Below are positions 1 to 7,800 of a stretch of 52,115 nt of DNA, in pieces. The translations under genes were made by a program, and so were the position numbers. Positions within the stretch are counted from its first letter, which is position 1; every line of letters begins with the position of its first letter. The notes below the pieces were generated by a model. The model saw only the letters and a list, made by a program, of their open reading frames with translations. It did no database searches and was not told the DNA's origin. The stretch comes from an uncultured Pseudomonadota bacterium (GTDB taxonomy: Bacteria > Pseudomonadota > Gammaproteobacteria > Ga0077536), in assembly GCA_903825645.1 (NCBI GenBank), contig CAIKBL010000065.1:1-52115 (forward strand), given 5' to 3'.

Positions 1-135
1 AAGCAAAAACCTAGTAACCTTGCGGCGTTTCGCTGGTTTGCTAGCTTCTGGGGCCGTAATTGATAGTTGATTTGATAGTCAAAAATTTCTTAAGAACATA
101 AAACTGCATAGAATCATAGGCTTGTATGTTGTTAC
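1..135. other. Left-end AT-rich stretch without a recognisable gene
   Basis: No open frame of meaningful length is seen in either direction. The stretch is AT-rich compared with the rest of the window and holds a short direct repeat, TTGATAGT at 60-67 and 72-79. It follows the 3' end of the serine tRNA, so it may hold that transcript's 3' end or the start of another intergenic region. I see no T-tract hairpin. Confidence 0.4.
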
Positions 136-226
136 TGGCGGAGAGGGCGGGATTCGAACCCGCGATAGGCTTTTAACCCATACACACTTTCCAGGCGTGC
201 TCCTTAAGCCACTCGGACACCTCTCC
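136..226 (-). tRNA. tRNA-Ser (anticodon GGA)
   Basis: On the minus strand the acceptor arm GGAGAGG pairs with CCTCTCC, followed by discriminator G and an encoded CCA. The anticodon loop reads CTGGAAA, giving anticodon GGA, which decodes UCC. The length of 91 nt and the long variable arm fit a class II serine tRNA, and the T-loop GGTTCGAATCC is intact. It lies downstream of the last chemotaxis gene in the same orientation and forms the left border of the flagellar cluster. Confidence 0.97.
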
Positions 227-480
227 TACGGCAACAGATAACGGGTGCGACTCTTGCCTTGCAGAGACAGCAGACAAGCCATCCCCGGGCCCTATAACCT
301 CGCAAGGTTAAACTACTCGGGTCTGGAGACGCAATCGAATCCGTTCCAAATTTATGGCCACAACCGAACTCGATACCAAGTTCTGCATCACGCGAGATAG
401 TTCAACACGTATCCTGGAAGCAGAAATTAGGCTAAAGCAATACACGGTTCGAATTTTAGAAGTCGCCCTATGACGGCGAA

Positions 481-873
481 TCAACCCGTTGCACGCCGCG
501 CGCTCCAGCGGGATAGGAGCGCGGCTTCTCCCTGGGAAAGTTCGCAGATAGACGCCACTTTTTCTACCTCCAGCCCTTCTTTCAGCAGTCGATGGGCGTC
601 TCCATAGTTACTAGCTGACTCAGCATGCCGCACGATAGATTGCAACTGGCTACCGAAAGCCTGTGCCCTGACGTCTTGTTCCCTAACCCGAGACCCAAGT
701 TTAAGTGAACATTCTAGAAGTGCGTTGATTTGTTGCTCTAGTTGAGCGCGCGCGGCAGTCTCCTTCTCGAGCGCTTTCCGTAATCTAGTCACACCTCTCG
801 ATTGGCAAAATGCGGCAACGGCAAGCAGCAGCGCACTTCCGACGATAAGGGACTTAACGATCAGGGCAAACAC
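481..873 (-). CDS. DUF2802 family membrane-anchored chemotaxis-cluster protein
   Basis: A 130-residue protein with one N-terminal hydrophobic segment (about residues 4-23), then a charged coiled-coil-like stretch (about 28-70). A C-terminal part contains LLKEGLEVEKVASICELSQGE, the typical DUF2802 signature region, which resembles a small helix-turn-helix. DUF2802 genes sit next to cheW in Pseudomonas-type flagellar clusters, and here it is likewise last in the operon, 41 bp after cheW. The start is GTG at 873, with an AGG element about 8 nt upstream. The biochemical function is not known; membrane localisation with a cytoplasmic domain is inferred from the sequence. Confidence 0.8.
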   Translation of the reverse strand: MFALIVKSLIVGSALLLAVAAFCQSRGVTRLRKALEKETAARAQLEQQINALLECSLKLGSRVREQDVRAQAFGSQLQSIVRHAESASNYGDAHRLLKEGLEVEKVASICELSQGEAALLSRWSARRATG

Positions 874-914
874 GTGGAAGGCCTTTCATGAACAACGTAA
901 ATTCAACGCCGCGT

Positions 915-1385
915 TCAGTTTCGGACGCCTTGACCATCGACGTCCACCAACTTATCGAGGTCGACGAGGATCAAGATTTCTCCGTTTATGTTGTAAACCC
1001 CTTGGATATAGCGCGAATTCTCGACACTCCCCAAACTAGGCGCTGCATCAATATGGTCATTATCGATGTTGACGACTTCGGCGACGCCATCGACTAATAG
1101 TCCTAGCGTCGTCTTCTTACATTCCACAATCATGATGCGGGTCTGCTCTGTAAACTCACGCATCGATAAACCGAACAATTCGCGTGCATCAACCACGGTC
1201 ACGATGTTACCGCGCAAGTTAATGATGCCGATCACAGACGACGGGGCTCCCGGAACCGGCGCAATCTCGGTCATGCGAAGCACTTCTTGTACCTGCATGA
1301 CATTGATTCCGTAAACTTCGTCCGCCACCTGAAACGTAACCCAGCGATAAACACGCTTTTCCTGGGGCTGCATCCTCGCATTCAT
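915..1385 (-). CDS. cheW: Chemotaxis coupling protein CheW
   Basis: A 156-residue single-domain CheW, the SH3-like adaptor that links methyl-accepting chemoreceptors to the CheA kinase in polar arrays. Visible family features are EVYGINVMQVQEVLR near the N terminus, the PGAPSSVIGIINLRG loop, and VDARELFGL. The length is normal. The ATG at 1385 is preceded by a strong ribosome site, GGAGGG, with 6-nt spacing. A sigma-54-type promoter lies about 75-90 bp upstream in the gap after the CheW-like gene, so cheW and the DUF2802 gene may be transcribed separately from the cheA-parC stretch. Confidence 0.97.
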   Translation of the reverse strand: MNARMQPQEKRVYRWVTFQVADEVYGINVMQVQEVLRMTEIAPVPGAPSSVIGIINLRGNIVTVVDARELFGLSMREFTEQTRIMIVECKKTTLGLLVDGVAEVVNIDNDHIDAAPSLGSVENSRYIQGVYNINGEILILVDLDKLVDVDGQGVRN

Positions 1386-1460
1386 ACCGATCCCTCCGCT
1401 AAAGCTAACGCTCGAGGTGCGTCAAAAACTGGTCACGCACGCATGGTTCGATTAAGAATA

Positions 1461-1477
1461 AGCATTGTTCGTGCCAA
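1461..1477 (-). promoter_or_regulatory. Sigma-54 promoter of cheW
   Basis: The minus strand reads TTGGCACGAACAATGCT. The -24 half (TTGGCACG) is a full consensus match, the -12 half is ATGCT, and GG and GC are separated by exactly 10 nt. Transcription would start near 1450, leaving a leader of about 65 nt before the cheW ATG. Confidence 0.75.
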
Positions 1478-1511
1478 TGTTCTAAAGCCCGGCCAGCACT
1501 TCTCCAAAGAT

Positions 1512-2003
1512 TCATCCAAAATGCAATTGTAAGGCGTCACAATCGAGCAGGAAGCTCGGGGGCTGCTGAAGGCTACCAACAATCCAAGGCGCATCTGCTA
1601 GTGCAACGCGATGGATGATATTGGTAGGGAAAAGTGCCAGGTCTGGGTAGCGCGTACATCCCATGATTTCGATAGCACCCTCTCTGAGAGATACGGTATC
1701 GCCGCCCTGCCCGTTAACTCGACTCAACTGCTCGCGGTAACGCTCGGGGACAAGTTCCACCCCTTTGATCCGAAAATGAGGTGCCGACAGGCTAGGCGCC
1801 TGACCGCAAGACGCAACCTGCACGACAAATTGGAACGGCCCAACTTTGAAATGGACAAATGATTCCGGCTGCATTTCCATAGTGAGATCGTAACTTGCGG
1901 CAGGATCGACAAGTTCATCTTCCGTTAGATGTTCGTCGATATATTGCTCAAGTAACTGATTGGTATAGTCAGATACCAGAGGGAGTTGCCTCAGCTGACG
2001 CAT
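1512..2003 (-). CDS. Divergent CheW-like protein
   Basis: A 163-residue protein in the position that a second, diverged CheW-domain gene occupies in Pseudomonas-type clusters, between the ParA-like gene and cheW. The stretch ESFVHFKVGPFQFVVQVAS resembles the opening strands of a CheW domain. A later LREGAIEIMGCTRYPDLALFP region replaces the canonical IGIINLRG loop. An N-terminal extension of about 45 residues (LLEQYIDEHLTEDELVDP) precedes the domain. The ATG at 2003 has GAGGA 7 nt upstream and overlaps the preceding gene by 13 bp, which implies translational coupling. A role as an array accessory is inferred from position, and binding residues are not conserved enough to assert CheA interaction. 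Confidence 0.75.
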   Translation of the reverse strand: MRQLRQLPLVSDYTNQLLEQYIDEHLTEDELVDPAASYDLTMEMQPESFVHFKVGPFQFVVQVASCGQAPSLSAPHFRIKGVELVPERYREQLSRVNGQGGDTVSLREGAIEIMGCTRYPDLALFPTNIIHRVALADAPWIVGSLQQPPSFLLDCDALQLHFG

Positions 2004-2788
2004 TCTTCAGTCCTCATCGTCTGCTCTTGCATCAGTTCACTAGCCAAATTTAGATAAGCTTGGCTACCCCGAGCCTGGGGTTGGAAAAGCGTGAGCGGCT
2101 GCCCCACGCGACTGGCTTCACGGAAAAGGGTGTCTACCGGAATCACCCCAGACCAGAGATTAAGATCCGGGCGTGCTCTCAGTGCCGTCAAGGTGTCAAC
2201 CGAGGCCCGCGTGCGGCGATCGAACATGGTCGGTACGGCGAGATAAGGTAACGGAATTTTTCGGGAGCGTTCGATCATATGCACTGTATGCAGCATCCTA
2301 TCGACGGCTTGGGCGGAGAGCGGATCTGTCTGCACCGGGACCACTAGAAGATCGGCGGCTACAAGCGCGTTGACGACTAACACCCCTAATGTGGGCGGAC
2401 AATCCAGTACGCAAAAATCATACTGCGCTGCGATACCCATCAGCGCCCGCTTGAGCACTAGACCCATGCCTTGGCGCTGCCCATGACGCCGTTCTAACGT
2501 CACCAAAGCCGTCGAGCTGGGGATGAGTGTCAGGTTCCTGACGCTCATCCGAAGTACTAACGTATTCAATGGATGGGTCAGTTGCTGCGTGGCCGCTTCA
2601 AAAATCGCGTGAATGCTGGGTTCGACCGTGTTTGAGTCGTATCCGAAATACCCGGTCATTGAACCGTGCGGATCCAAGTCCACCATCAGCACCCGCGCGC
2701 CCTGCGACACCAGTGCGCCAGCGAGACTAACCGCCGTCGTCGTCTTACCGACCCCCCCTTTTTGTGCGGCAATCGCCCAAACCTTCAT
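1991..2788 (-). CDS. parC: ParA/Soj-family ATPase, ParC-type chemotaxis array positioner
   Basis: A 265-residue ParA-superfamily ATPase. The deviant Walker A, QKGGVGKTTT, lies at about residues 9-18. VDLDPHGSMTGY follows, and the Walker B-like LDCPPTLGVLVVNAL has the usual spacing. In Vibrio and Pseudomonas the ParC protein at this locus places chemoreceptor arrays at the flagellated pole. The position between the stator genes and the CheW-like gene supports that role over plasmid or chromosome partition, and no parB lies nearby. Its ATG overlaps the motD stop by 4 bp (ATGA). Confidence 0.88.
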   Translation of the reverse strand: MKVWAIAAQKGGVGKTTTAVSLAGALVSQGARVLMVDLDPHGSMTGYFGYDSNTVEPSIHAIFEAATQQLTHPLNTLVLRMSVRNLTLIPSSTALVTLERRHGQRQGMGLVLKRALMGIAAQYDFCVLDCPPTLGVLVVNALVAADLLVVPVQTDPLSAQAVDRMLHTVHMIERSRKIPLPYLAVPTMFDRRTRASVDTLTALRARPDLNLWSGVIPVDTLFREASRVGQPLTLFQPQARGSQAYLNLASELMQEQTMRTEECVS

Positions 2789-3690
2789 CGTCCAATCTCT
2801 GCAGGTAAGGGAAGTATTTCTATCCGCTTCAGCGTCCGCCCCGCACCCGGTCCCGAATTACCTGAAACTCCGACACCGGCGCCGGCATGCTTGGCGATCG
2901 CGATGACGACCCTCCTGTTCTTGACTCGCCCCTCCTCCGTCGCATTATCCGCAACCGGTCGGTACTCTCCATAGCCTACCGCCGAGAGCCGCTCTGGCGG
3001 TACATGAGAAATAGCCAATTGCTCGGCAATCGTCGCGGCTCGGGCTGCTGAAAGATGCCAATTTGACGGGAAAGCGCTCACACTGAGCGGAACGTTGTCT
3101 GTATGGCCCTCGATCCGCACCGTCTTCCCAATGGTTAGCGCAATCGCCGCGATCTGACGAATCGCTGGAAGCGAACGGGGCTTGAGATCCGCGCTCCCGC
3201 TGCGGAAAAGAAGCTCGTTCGAGAGTTCAATTTCAGTCCACTCTGGCGTATCTCGTATCCTCATGTCATTGTTTTTGACCAGTGGCCCTAAGGCCATCTG
3301 GAGTCGCTCTACTGCCGTCCCCTGCCTTGGAACAGGCTCCAGATCGATCGGTGCGGAGGTGCCGTCCGCGCTCGCCGCGGCCGAGTCGAGCAAAGCCGTG
3401 TTCTGGGGGGGTATTTTTGCATCAGCAGGCGACTGTACCGCGCCCCCGAGATCGATCGGCACAACACGTGTGACGTTATCACTCGTGGTTTTGGCGTTGA
3501 AGCCAGTGCCAATCGAGTTAGAAAGTACTCGAAATTTACCATTATTAACCGACGAAATCGAATACATAACGACGAAAAAGGCGAACAATAGGGTGATGAA
3601 ATCCGCGTACGAGACCAACCAACGGCCATGATCCGCGGTTTCGTCCGTCGAATCGCTCCGGTCCCGATAAGGATTGAAGGGTTGGCTCAT
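2785..3690 (-). CDS. motD: Flagellar stator protein MotD (MotB family)
   Basis: A 301-residue MotB-type stator subunit. A short cytoplasmic N terminus precedes one transmembrane helix that carries the essential proton-binding aspartate in SYADFITLLFAFFVVMYS. A long periplasmic linker (residues about 60-140) leads to a C-terminal OmpA-like peptidoglycan-binding domain with FRSGSADLKP, IEGHTDNVPL and AVGYGEYRPVADN. It would pair with MotC to form the ion-conducting stator. The gene starts within the motC stop (ATGA overlap) and ends within the ParC start, so all three are translationally coupled. Confidence 0.95.
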   Translation of the reverse strand: MSQPFNPYRDRSDSTDETADHGRWLVSYADFITLLFAFFVVMYSISSVNNGKFRVLSNSIGTGFNAKTTSDNVTRVVPIDLGGAVQSPADAKIPPQNTALLDSAAASADGTSAPIDLEPVPRQGTAVERLQMALGPLVKNNDMRIRDTPEWTEIELSNELLFRSGSADLKPRSLPAIRQIAAIALTIGKTVRIEGHTDNVPLSVSAFPSNWHLSAARAATIAEQLAISHVPPERLSAVGYGEYRPVADNATEEGRVKNRRVVIAIAKHAGAGVGVSGNSGPGAGRTLKRIEILPLPAEIGR

Positions 3691-4424
3691 ACAAGCCCTT
3701 GCAAACGCGATTCGACAATCCGAGGATTTTCGCCATCCGCGATGGACACCACACCGACCGTGATCATGTCTTGAAGTTTCGATTCTGCACGAACGAGCGC
3801 CTTTAACTTCGAGGCTATCGGCAGTAGCAGAACGTTCGCAATCCCAACGCCGTAGACGGTTGCCACAAAAGCCACCCCGATGCCCTGTCCGAGCAGTGCT
3901 GGGTCGGAAAGATTATTCATCACGTGGATCAGTCCGATAACGGCGCCTAGAATGCCGAGAGTCGGCGCATAGCCACCCATCGCCTCGAAAACGCGCGCCG
4001 CCTGCAAGTCACGTGATTCGCGGGCCGCACTATCCATCTGCAAGGTCTCGCGGATCACCACCGGATCATTCCCGTCAATCAGTAACTGGAGCGCCTTACG
4101 GCCAAAATCATAAGTAACCGCATCAACGATACCTTCCAGACCGAGCAATCCATCCCGCCGCGCCGTACGACACCAAAGTAGAATTTCCGCCAAGGTCCCC
4201 GCGGCATTTCTGACCGGCGGGCGAAATACCCAGCGCGACATCTGCGCGGCCCGCAAAAAAACATCGAGCGGCGATTGCACCATCGTCGCCCCAAGCGTCC
4301 CCCCTACTACGATGAGCAGCGCCGGGCCGTTCAAGAGCATGGCGACCTGTCCGCCCTCAAGATACTGACCAAAAAGGACGGCAAGTACCGCGATCGCCAG
4401 ACCGACCAGACTCAAAGTATCCAT
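3687..4424 (-). CDS. motC: Flagellar stator protein MotC (MotA family)
   Basis: A 245-residue MotA/ExbB-family inner-membrane protein with four predicted membrane segments. Recognisable parts are the N-terminal helix pair with GPALLIVVGGTLGATMVQ, the cytoplasmic loop, and the paired helices GYAPTLGILGAVIGLIHVM and GVAFVATVYGVGIANVLLLP. It forms the channel with MotD and pushes on FliG. It lies 25 bp after cheA. In Pseudomonas cheB usually intervenes between cheA and motC, but it is absent here. Confidence 0.95.
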   Translation of the reverse strand: MDTLSLVGLAIAVLAVLFGQYLEGGQVAMLLNGPALLIVVGGTLGATMVQSPLDVFLRAAQMSRWVFRPPVRNAAGTLAEILLWCRTARRDGLLGLEGIVDAVTYDFGRKALQLLIDGNDPVVIRETLQMDSAARESRDLQAARVFEAMGGYAPTLGILGAVIGLIHVMNNLSDPALLGQGIGVAFVATVYGVGIANVLLLPIASKLKALVRAESKLQDMITVGVVSIADGENPRIVESRLQGLV

Positions 4425-4449
4425 TAGTTCAGGTGCGGCTCTCCGGCGC

Positions 4450-6534
4450 TCAGCGCCGGCTGTAAGTTTCGATTAAATCAGGCAAATCAAGTATCAACGC
4501 AATTCTGCCATTACCCGTAATGGTGGCACCGGACAGTCCCTTTATTCCGTGCAACAACGTTCCGAGTGGCTTTACGACCACCTCCTCTTGACCAATCAAT
4601 CCGTCGACCAAAAGGCCGACTAATTGGTTAGCCACAGAGACGATGATGACGTGTCCCTGGTCAACCAATGCGTCGTGTATCCCCCGCACCAGCCAGCGAG
4701 TCACATAGAAAAGTGGCAGCGCCTTATCTCGAACAAGGAGCGTTTTTCTGCCGTTTACATCCCGCGCGTCCTGCCGCTTGAAATCGATAATTTCTTTGAC
4801 GTTAATAAGCGGCAATGCGAACGCCTGGCGACCAAGCACGACCATCAGCGTGGGCATGATGGCGAGCGTCAGCGGGACGCTAATTTGAATCGTCGTCCCA
4901 TGCCCTAAACGAGATGAAATTTCGATCCCACCATTAAGCTGGGTAATTCTCGTCTTCACGACATCCATGCCGACCCCGCGGCCACTGACGTCGGAGATTT
5001 CGTCCTTAGTGGAGAATCCAGGCAGAAAGATCAATTCAAAGCATTCTCGTTCCGACAGACGAGCCGCGGCGTCTTCATCGAGCAGTCCCTTTTCGACTGC
5101 CTTGGCCCGCAGCACATCCGCATTCATCCCTTTGCCATCGTCCGCGATGGTCAGCACGATTTGATCGCCCACCTGCTCAGCACCGAGTCGAATCGTGCCG
5201 CCACGAACTTTTCCAGCGGCTTCGCGTGCGCTCGGAGGCTCAATGCCGTGGTCGCAGGAATTACGTACGAGATGCACCAACGGGTCGGCCAGTGCTTCGA
5301 CGAGATTCTTGTCCAGATCGGTTTCCTCGCCAACCATGACGAGGTTAATTTCCTTGTCCAGACTCCGAGCCAAATCCCGGACAACCCGCGGGAATCGACC
5401 AAAGACTTTCTTAATCGGCTGCATTCGCGTCTTCATCGCCGTCATCTGGAGGTCACTGGTGACAACATTGAGGTTTGCCACCGCTTGAGTCATCTCGGGA
5501 TTGCCGATTGATTCTTGCAGGTTGCCCAGTCGATTTCGGATCAGCACCAACTCGCCTACCATATTCATGATGCGGTCGAGCACACCGGTTGCAACCCTGA
5601 TAGTTGTCTCCCCTTCCGCCAACTCTGTTCTTTTACCAGAGGCCTCCGCATCTTTGGGGACTAAATCGCTTCGGCTATCCGACATCGATAGCACAACGGC
5701 TGGTGCACTCCCAACCCACTCTTGACCTAACTCAGCGCCGAAAATATCCTGAAATTCATTAACTCCCATGCCCGCAGTCTCAACTACTGCTGCTTTCGAC
5801 GAAGATCCAGTAGCGATCGGTGCGGTCGACCCGTTAAGATTATCCAGCAACACTTCGAATTCATCATCTGAGATCAGATCGACCGCAGGTTCGTGCTGCG
5901 CTTCACGCATCGCAACAGGCGATCCGGCCGCCTGCGGACGGTTTATTTTGTCCAGCAGCGCTTCGAATTCATCATCTGAAATAAGGTCCGGGCCATCGGT
6001 AGCTGCAGTCGACACTTTTTCTGCTTCGGCGTCATCCAGCATCGCGCGAACCACCGCATCGAATTCTGGATCCGGCTGCATTATTTTGCCCGCAGGCGCG
6101 GCGGTTACGACAGAAAGTGCGGGGACCTCTACAGCCCGCGCTGGCGCCACGTCGCCCCGGCTCACACGAACGAGTTGTTCGATAAGTAAAGGTGGCGCAA
6201 AAGCCGGAGCACCGCCGGCACGGACGGTATCGAACATCTCCCGGAGCACGTCCAATACACGCAGAAATAAATCCATAATGGGAGGCGTGATGCGACATTT
6301 CCCGGTGCGGAGCAAGTCAAAAACATCTTCAGCTTTGTGGGCCACTTGCACTAACGGATCTAGACTGAGAAAGCCGGCACCGCCTTTAATGGTGTGGAAA
6401 CCTCGAAATACCGTATTCAAGAGTTCCGGATTGGCGGGATCAGCCTCGAGCTCAACTAACTGAGAATCGAGCTTGTCGAGGATTTCCTGCGCCTCGACGA
6501 GAAAATCCTGCAGAATGTCATCATCCATTTCCAT
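4450..6534 (-). CDS. cheA: Chemotaxis histidine kinase CheA
   Basis: A 694-residue class II histidine kinase. The N-terminal Hpt domain has phosphoacceptor His47 in FRGFHTIKGG. A linker of about 190 residues contains a duplicated acidic motif, LISDDEFEALLD near 184-195 and LISDDEFEVLLD near 220-231. Then follow the dimerisation domain (about 312-375, VLDRIMNMVGELVLIRNRLG), the HATPase core with the N-box VHLVRNSCDHGIE and the G-box GRGVGMDVV, and a C-terminal CheW-like domain. It phosphorylates CheY, and would phosphorylate CheB if one exists elsewhere. The ATG at 6534 is preferred because an AGG element lies 9 nt upstream. Confidence 0.97.
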   Translation of the reverse strand: MEMDDDILQDFLVEAQEILDKLDSQLVELEADPANPELLNTVFRGFHTIKGGAGFLSLDPLVQVAHKAEDVFDLLRTGKCRITPPIMDLFLRVLDVLREMFDTVRAGGAPAFAPPLLIEQLVRVSRGDVAPARAVEVPALSVVTAAPAGKIMQPDPEFDAVVRAMLDDAEAEKVSTAATDGPDLISDDEFEALLDKINRPQAAGSPVAMREAQHEPAVDLISDDEFEVLLDNLNGSTAPIATGSSSKAAVVETAGMGVNEFQDIFGAELGQEWVGSAPAVVLSMSDSRSDLVPKDAEASGKRTELAEGETTIRVATGVLDRIMNMVGELVLIRNRLGNLQESIGNPEMTQAVANLNVVTSDLQMTAMKTRMQPIKKVFGRFPRVVRDLARSLDKEINLVMVGEETDLDKNLVEALADPLVHLVRNSCDHGIEPPSAREAAGKVRGGTIRLGAEQVGDQIVLTIADDGKGMNADVLRAKAVEKGLLDEDAAARLSERECFELIFLPGFSTKDEISDVSGRGVGMDVVKTRITQLNGGIEISSRLGHGTTIQISVPLTLAIMPTLMVVLGRQAFALPLINVKEIIDFKRQDARDVNGRKTLLVRDKALPLFYVTRWLVRGIHDALVDQGHVIIVSVANQLVGLLVDGLIGQEEVVVKPLGTLLHGIKGLSGATITGNGRIALILDLPDLIETYSRR

Positions 6535-6578
6535 GAGAGCAGACCTATCACGCTGACCGAGGCTGAAGGGAGATCAAT

Positions 6579-7268
6579 TCAAACACCAAGACTCGCAAGC
6601 AAATCATCCACATCGCTCTGGACGCTTACCACGTTGGCTTGTGCGCGCAATGCGGGGCCCTGAGGAGCAAGGGGATCAATCGGCGGCATTTGGGCCGACG
6701 CCTTATCAATCCATTCGTGGGTGATGAGCGTCACCAGCCCGCGTTCCAGCTCGCCCACGATTTCAATCGTGCGTTTGATGACCTGTCCGGTGAGATCCTG
6801 ATATTCCTGCGCCATGAGGACCTCAGTAAGTCCACTGTGTATGCGCTGACCGTGACTTTTGCTGGCGAAAAAAAAATCCTGTAGTCTTTCGACATCGACT
6901 GCTTGATCTTTCACCAGCAGTTCTTCCAGGCCCTGCACGTGCGCTAGCATGATGTCCGTGGCTGCCGTCATTTCTTCTACGGCCGCGAGCGTGCGATGCG
7001 CGGATTCCTCCGTCTTGACGATGACATAATGGAGACGCTCGCGGGCGTCTGGCATGGCATGCTGAGTAATTTCCACCAGCTTGGGATCGGAAACCACACC
7101 TGAAAATGATTCATGGACCTCGCGAGTCAGTTCGGCTATCTGCCGCAGAAGGCCGCGGGATCGTGGCTCGTTAAGCGCGGTCAGGAGGGAGTCCGCAGCC
7201 GATTGGTCGCCAGTCTCGAGCGCGTGGCAGAGCGCTCGGGCAGTGGTCAGCAGTGGTAACGGTTGCAC
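6579..7268 (-). CDS. cheZ: CheY-P phosphatase CheZ
   Basis: A 229-residue CheZ. The four-helix-bundle active-site segment AQEYQDLTGQVIKR is intact, and Asp158 and Gln162 correspond to the catalytic Asp143 and Gln147 of the E. coli protein. The extreme C terminus, QSDVDDLLASLGV, is the CheY-binding helix. CheZ ends the motor signal by dephosphorylating CheY-P. The GTG start at 7268 has GAGGT 7 nt upstream. The gene lies between cheY and cheA, as in polar-flagellate gammaproteobacteria. Confidence 0.96.
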   Translation of the reverse strand: MQPLPLLTTARALCHALETGDQSAADSLLTALNEPRSRGLLRQIAELTREVHESFSGVVSDPKLVEITQHAMPDARERLHYVIVKTEESAHRTLAAVEEMTAATDIMLAHVQGLEELLVKDQAVDVERLQDFFFASKSHGQRIHSGLTEVLMAQEYQDLTGQVIKRTIEIVGELERGLVTLITHEWIDKASAQMPPIDPLAPQGPALRAQANVVSVQSDVDDLLASLGV

Positions 7269-7328
7269 AGTCTGGACCTCGAGTTGGGTTATGGCGCGTT
7301 CGGTGACAAGATGGAAATTCCCGCTGTT

Positions 7329-7730
7329 TTAGGCCGCGGCGTGAAGTCGCTCGAATATTTTGTCGATTTTTTCCTTTAACGTCTGCGCGGTAAAGGGCTT
7401 GACGATATAGCCATTCACACCCGCCTCGGCGGCACTGATGATTTGTTCCCGACGCGCTTCGGCAGTTACTAACAGAACCGGCAAAGCAGCCAGTTTCGGA
7501 TCGGTCGGATCAGCGCGAATAGTCTTCAACAGATCAATGCCCTGCATACCCGGCATGTTCCAGTCAGTGACCAGGAAATCGAAAGCGCCAGACTTCAACA
7601 TCGGCAAGGCGGTGATCCCATCGTCAGCCTCATGCGTGTTCGTGTACCCGAGATCACGCATCAGGTTTTTAATGATCCGTCGCATCGTCGAAAAATCATC
7701 CACGATGAGGATCTTCATGTTTTTATCCAC
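7329..7730 (-). CDS. cheY: Chemotaxis response regulator CheY
   Basis: A single receiver domain of 133 residues. The acidic pocket is Asp11/Asp12, the phosphoacceptor is Asp56 (LVTDWNMPG), and the switch Thr and Lys lie in VTAEA and IVKPF. CheY-P binds FliM and FliN to change rotation. I start at GTG 7730 because GGAGG lies 5 nt upstream and the resulting N terminus ([12 protein letters not shown]) matches the family. A longer TTG-initiated reading to 7742 would begin within that ribosome site. A strong hairpin sits between fliA and this gene. Confidence 0.96.
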   Translation of the reverse strand: MDKNMKILIVDDFSTMRRIIKNLMRDLGYTNTHEADDGITALPMLKSGAFDFLVTDWNMPGMQGIDLLKTIRADPTDPKLAALPVLLVTAEARREQIISAAEAGVNGYIVKPFTAQTLKEKIDKIFERLHAAA

Positions 7731-7756
7731 CGTCACCTCCAAGTTAATTCAAGAGC

Positions 7757-7787
7757 CGGCACGCGCGTCGCCGCGACGCGCGTGCCG
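7757..7787 (-). promoter_or_regulatory. Perfect 14-bp inverted repeat between fliA and cheY
   Basis: The arms CGGCACGCGCGTCG (7757-7770) and CGACGCGCGTGCCG (7774-7787) are exact reverse complements around a 3-nt centre. The hairpin follows the fliA stop by 13 nt and precedes the cheY ribosome site. No T-tract follows on the minus strand, so it is more likely a pause, processing or mRNA-stability element than a simple intrinsic terminator. Confidence 0.7.
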
Positions 7788-7800
7788 CGCCAAGCATGAC

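Noticed and set aside
5768-6463. 231-codon Ser/Thr-rich frame antisense to cheA
   Set aside because: It is the mirror of the acidic CheA linker; the apparent repeats derive from the duplicated CheA motif.
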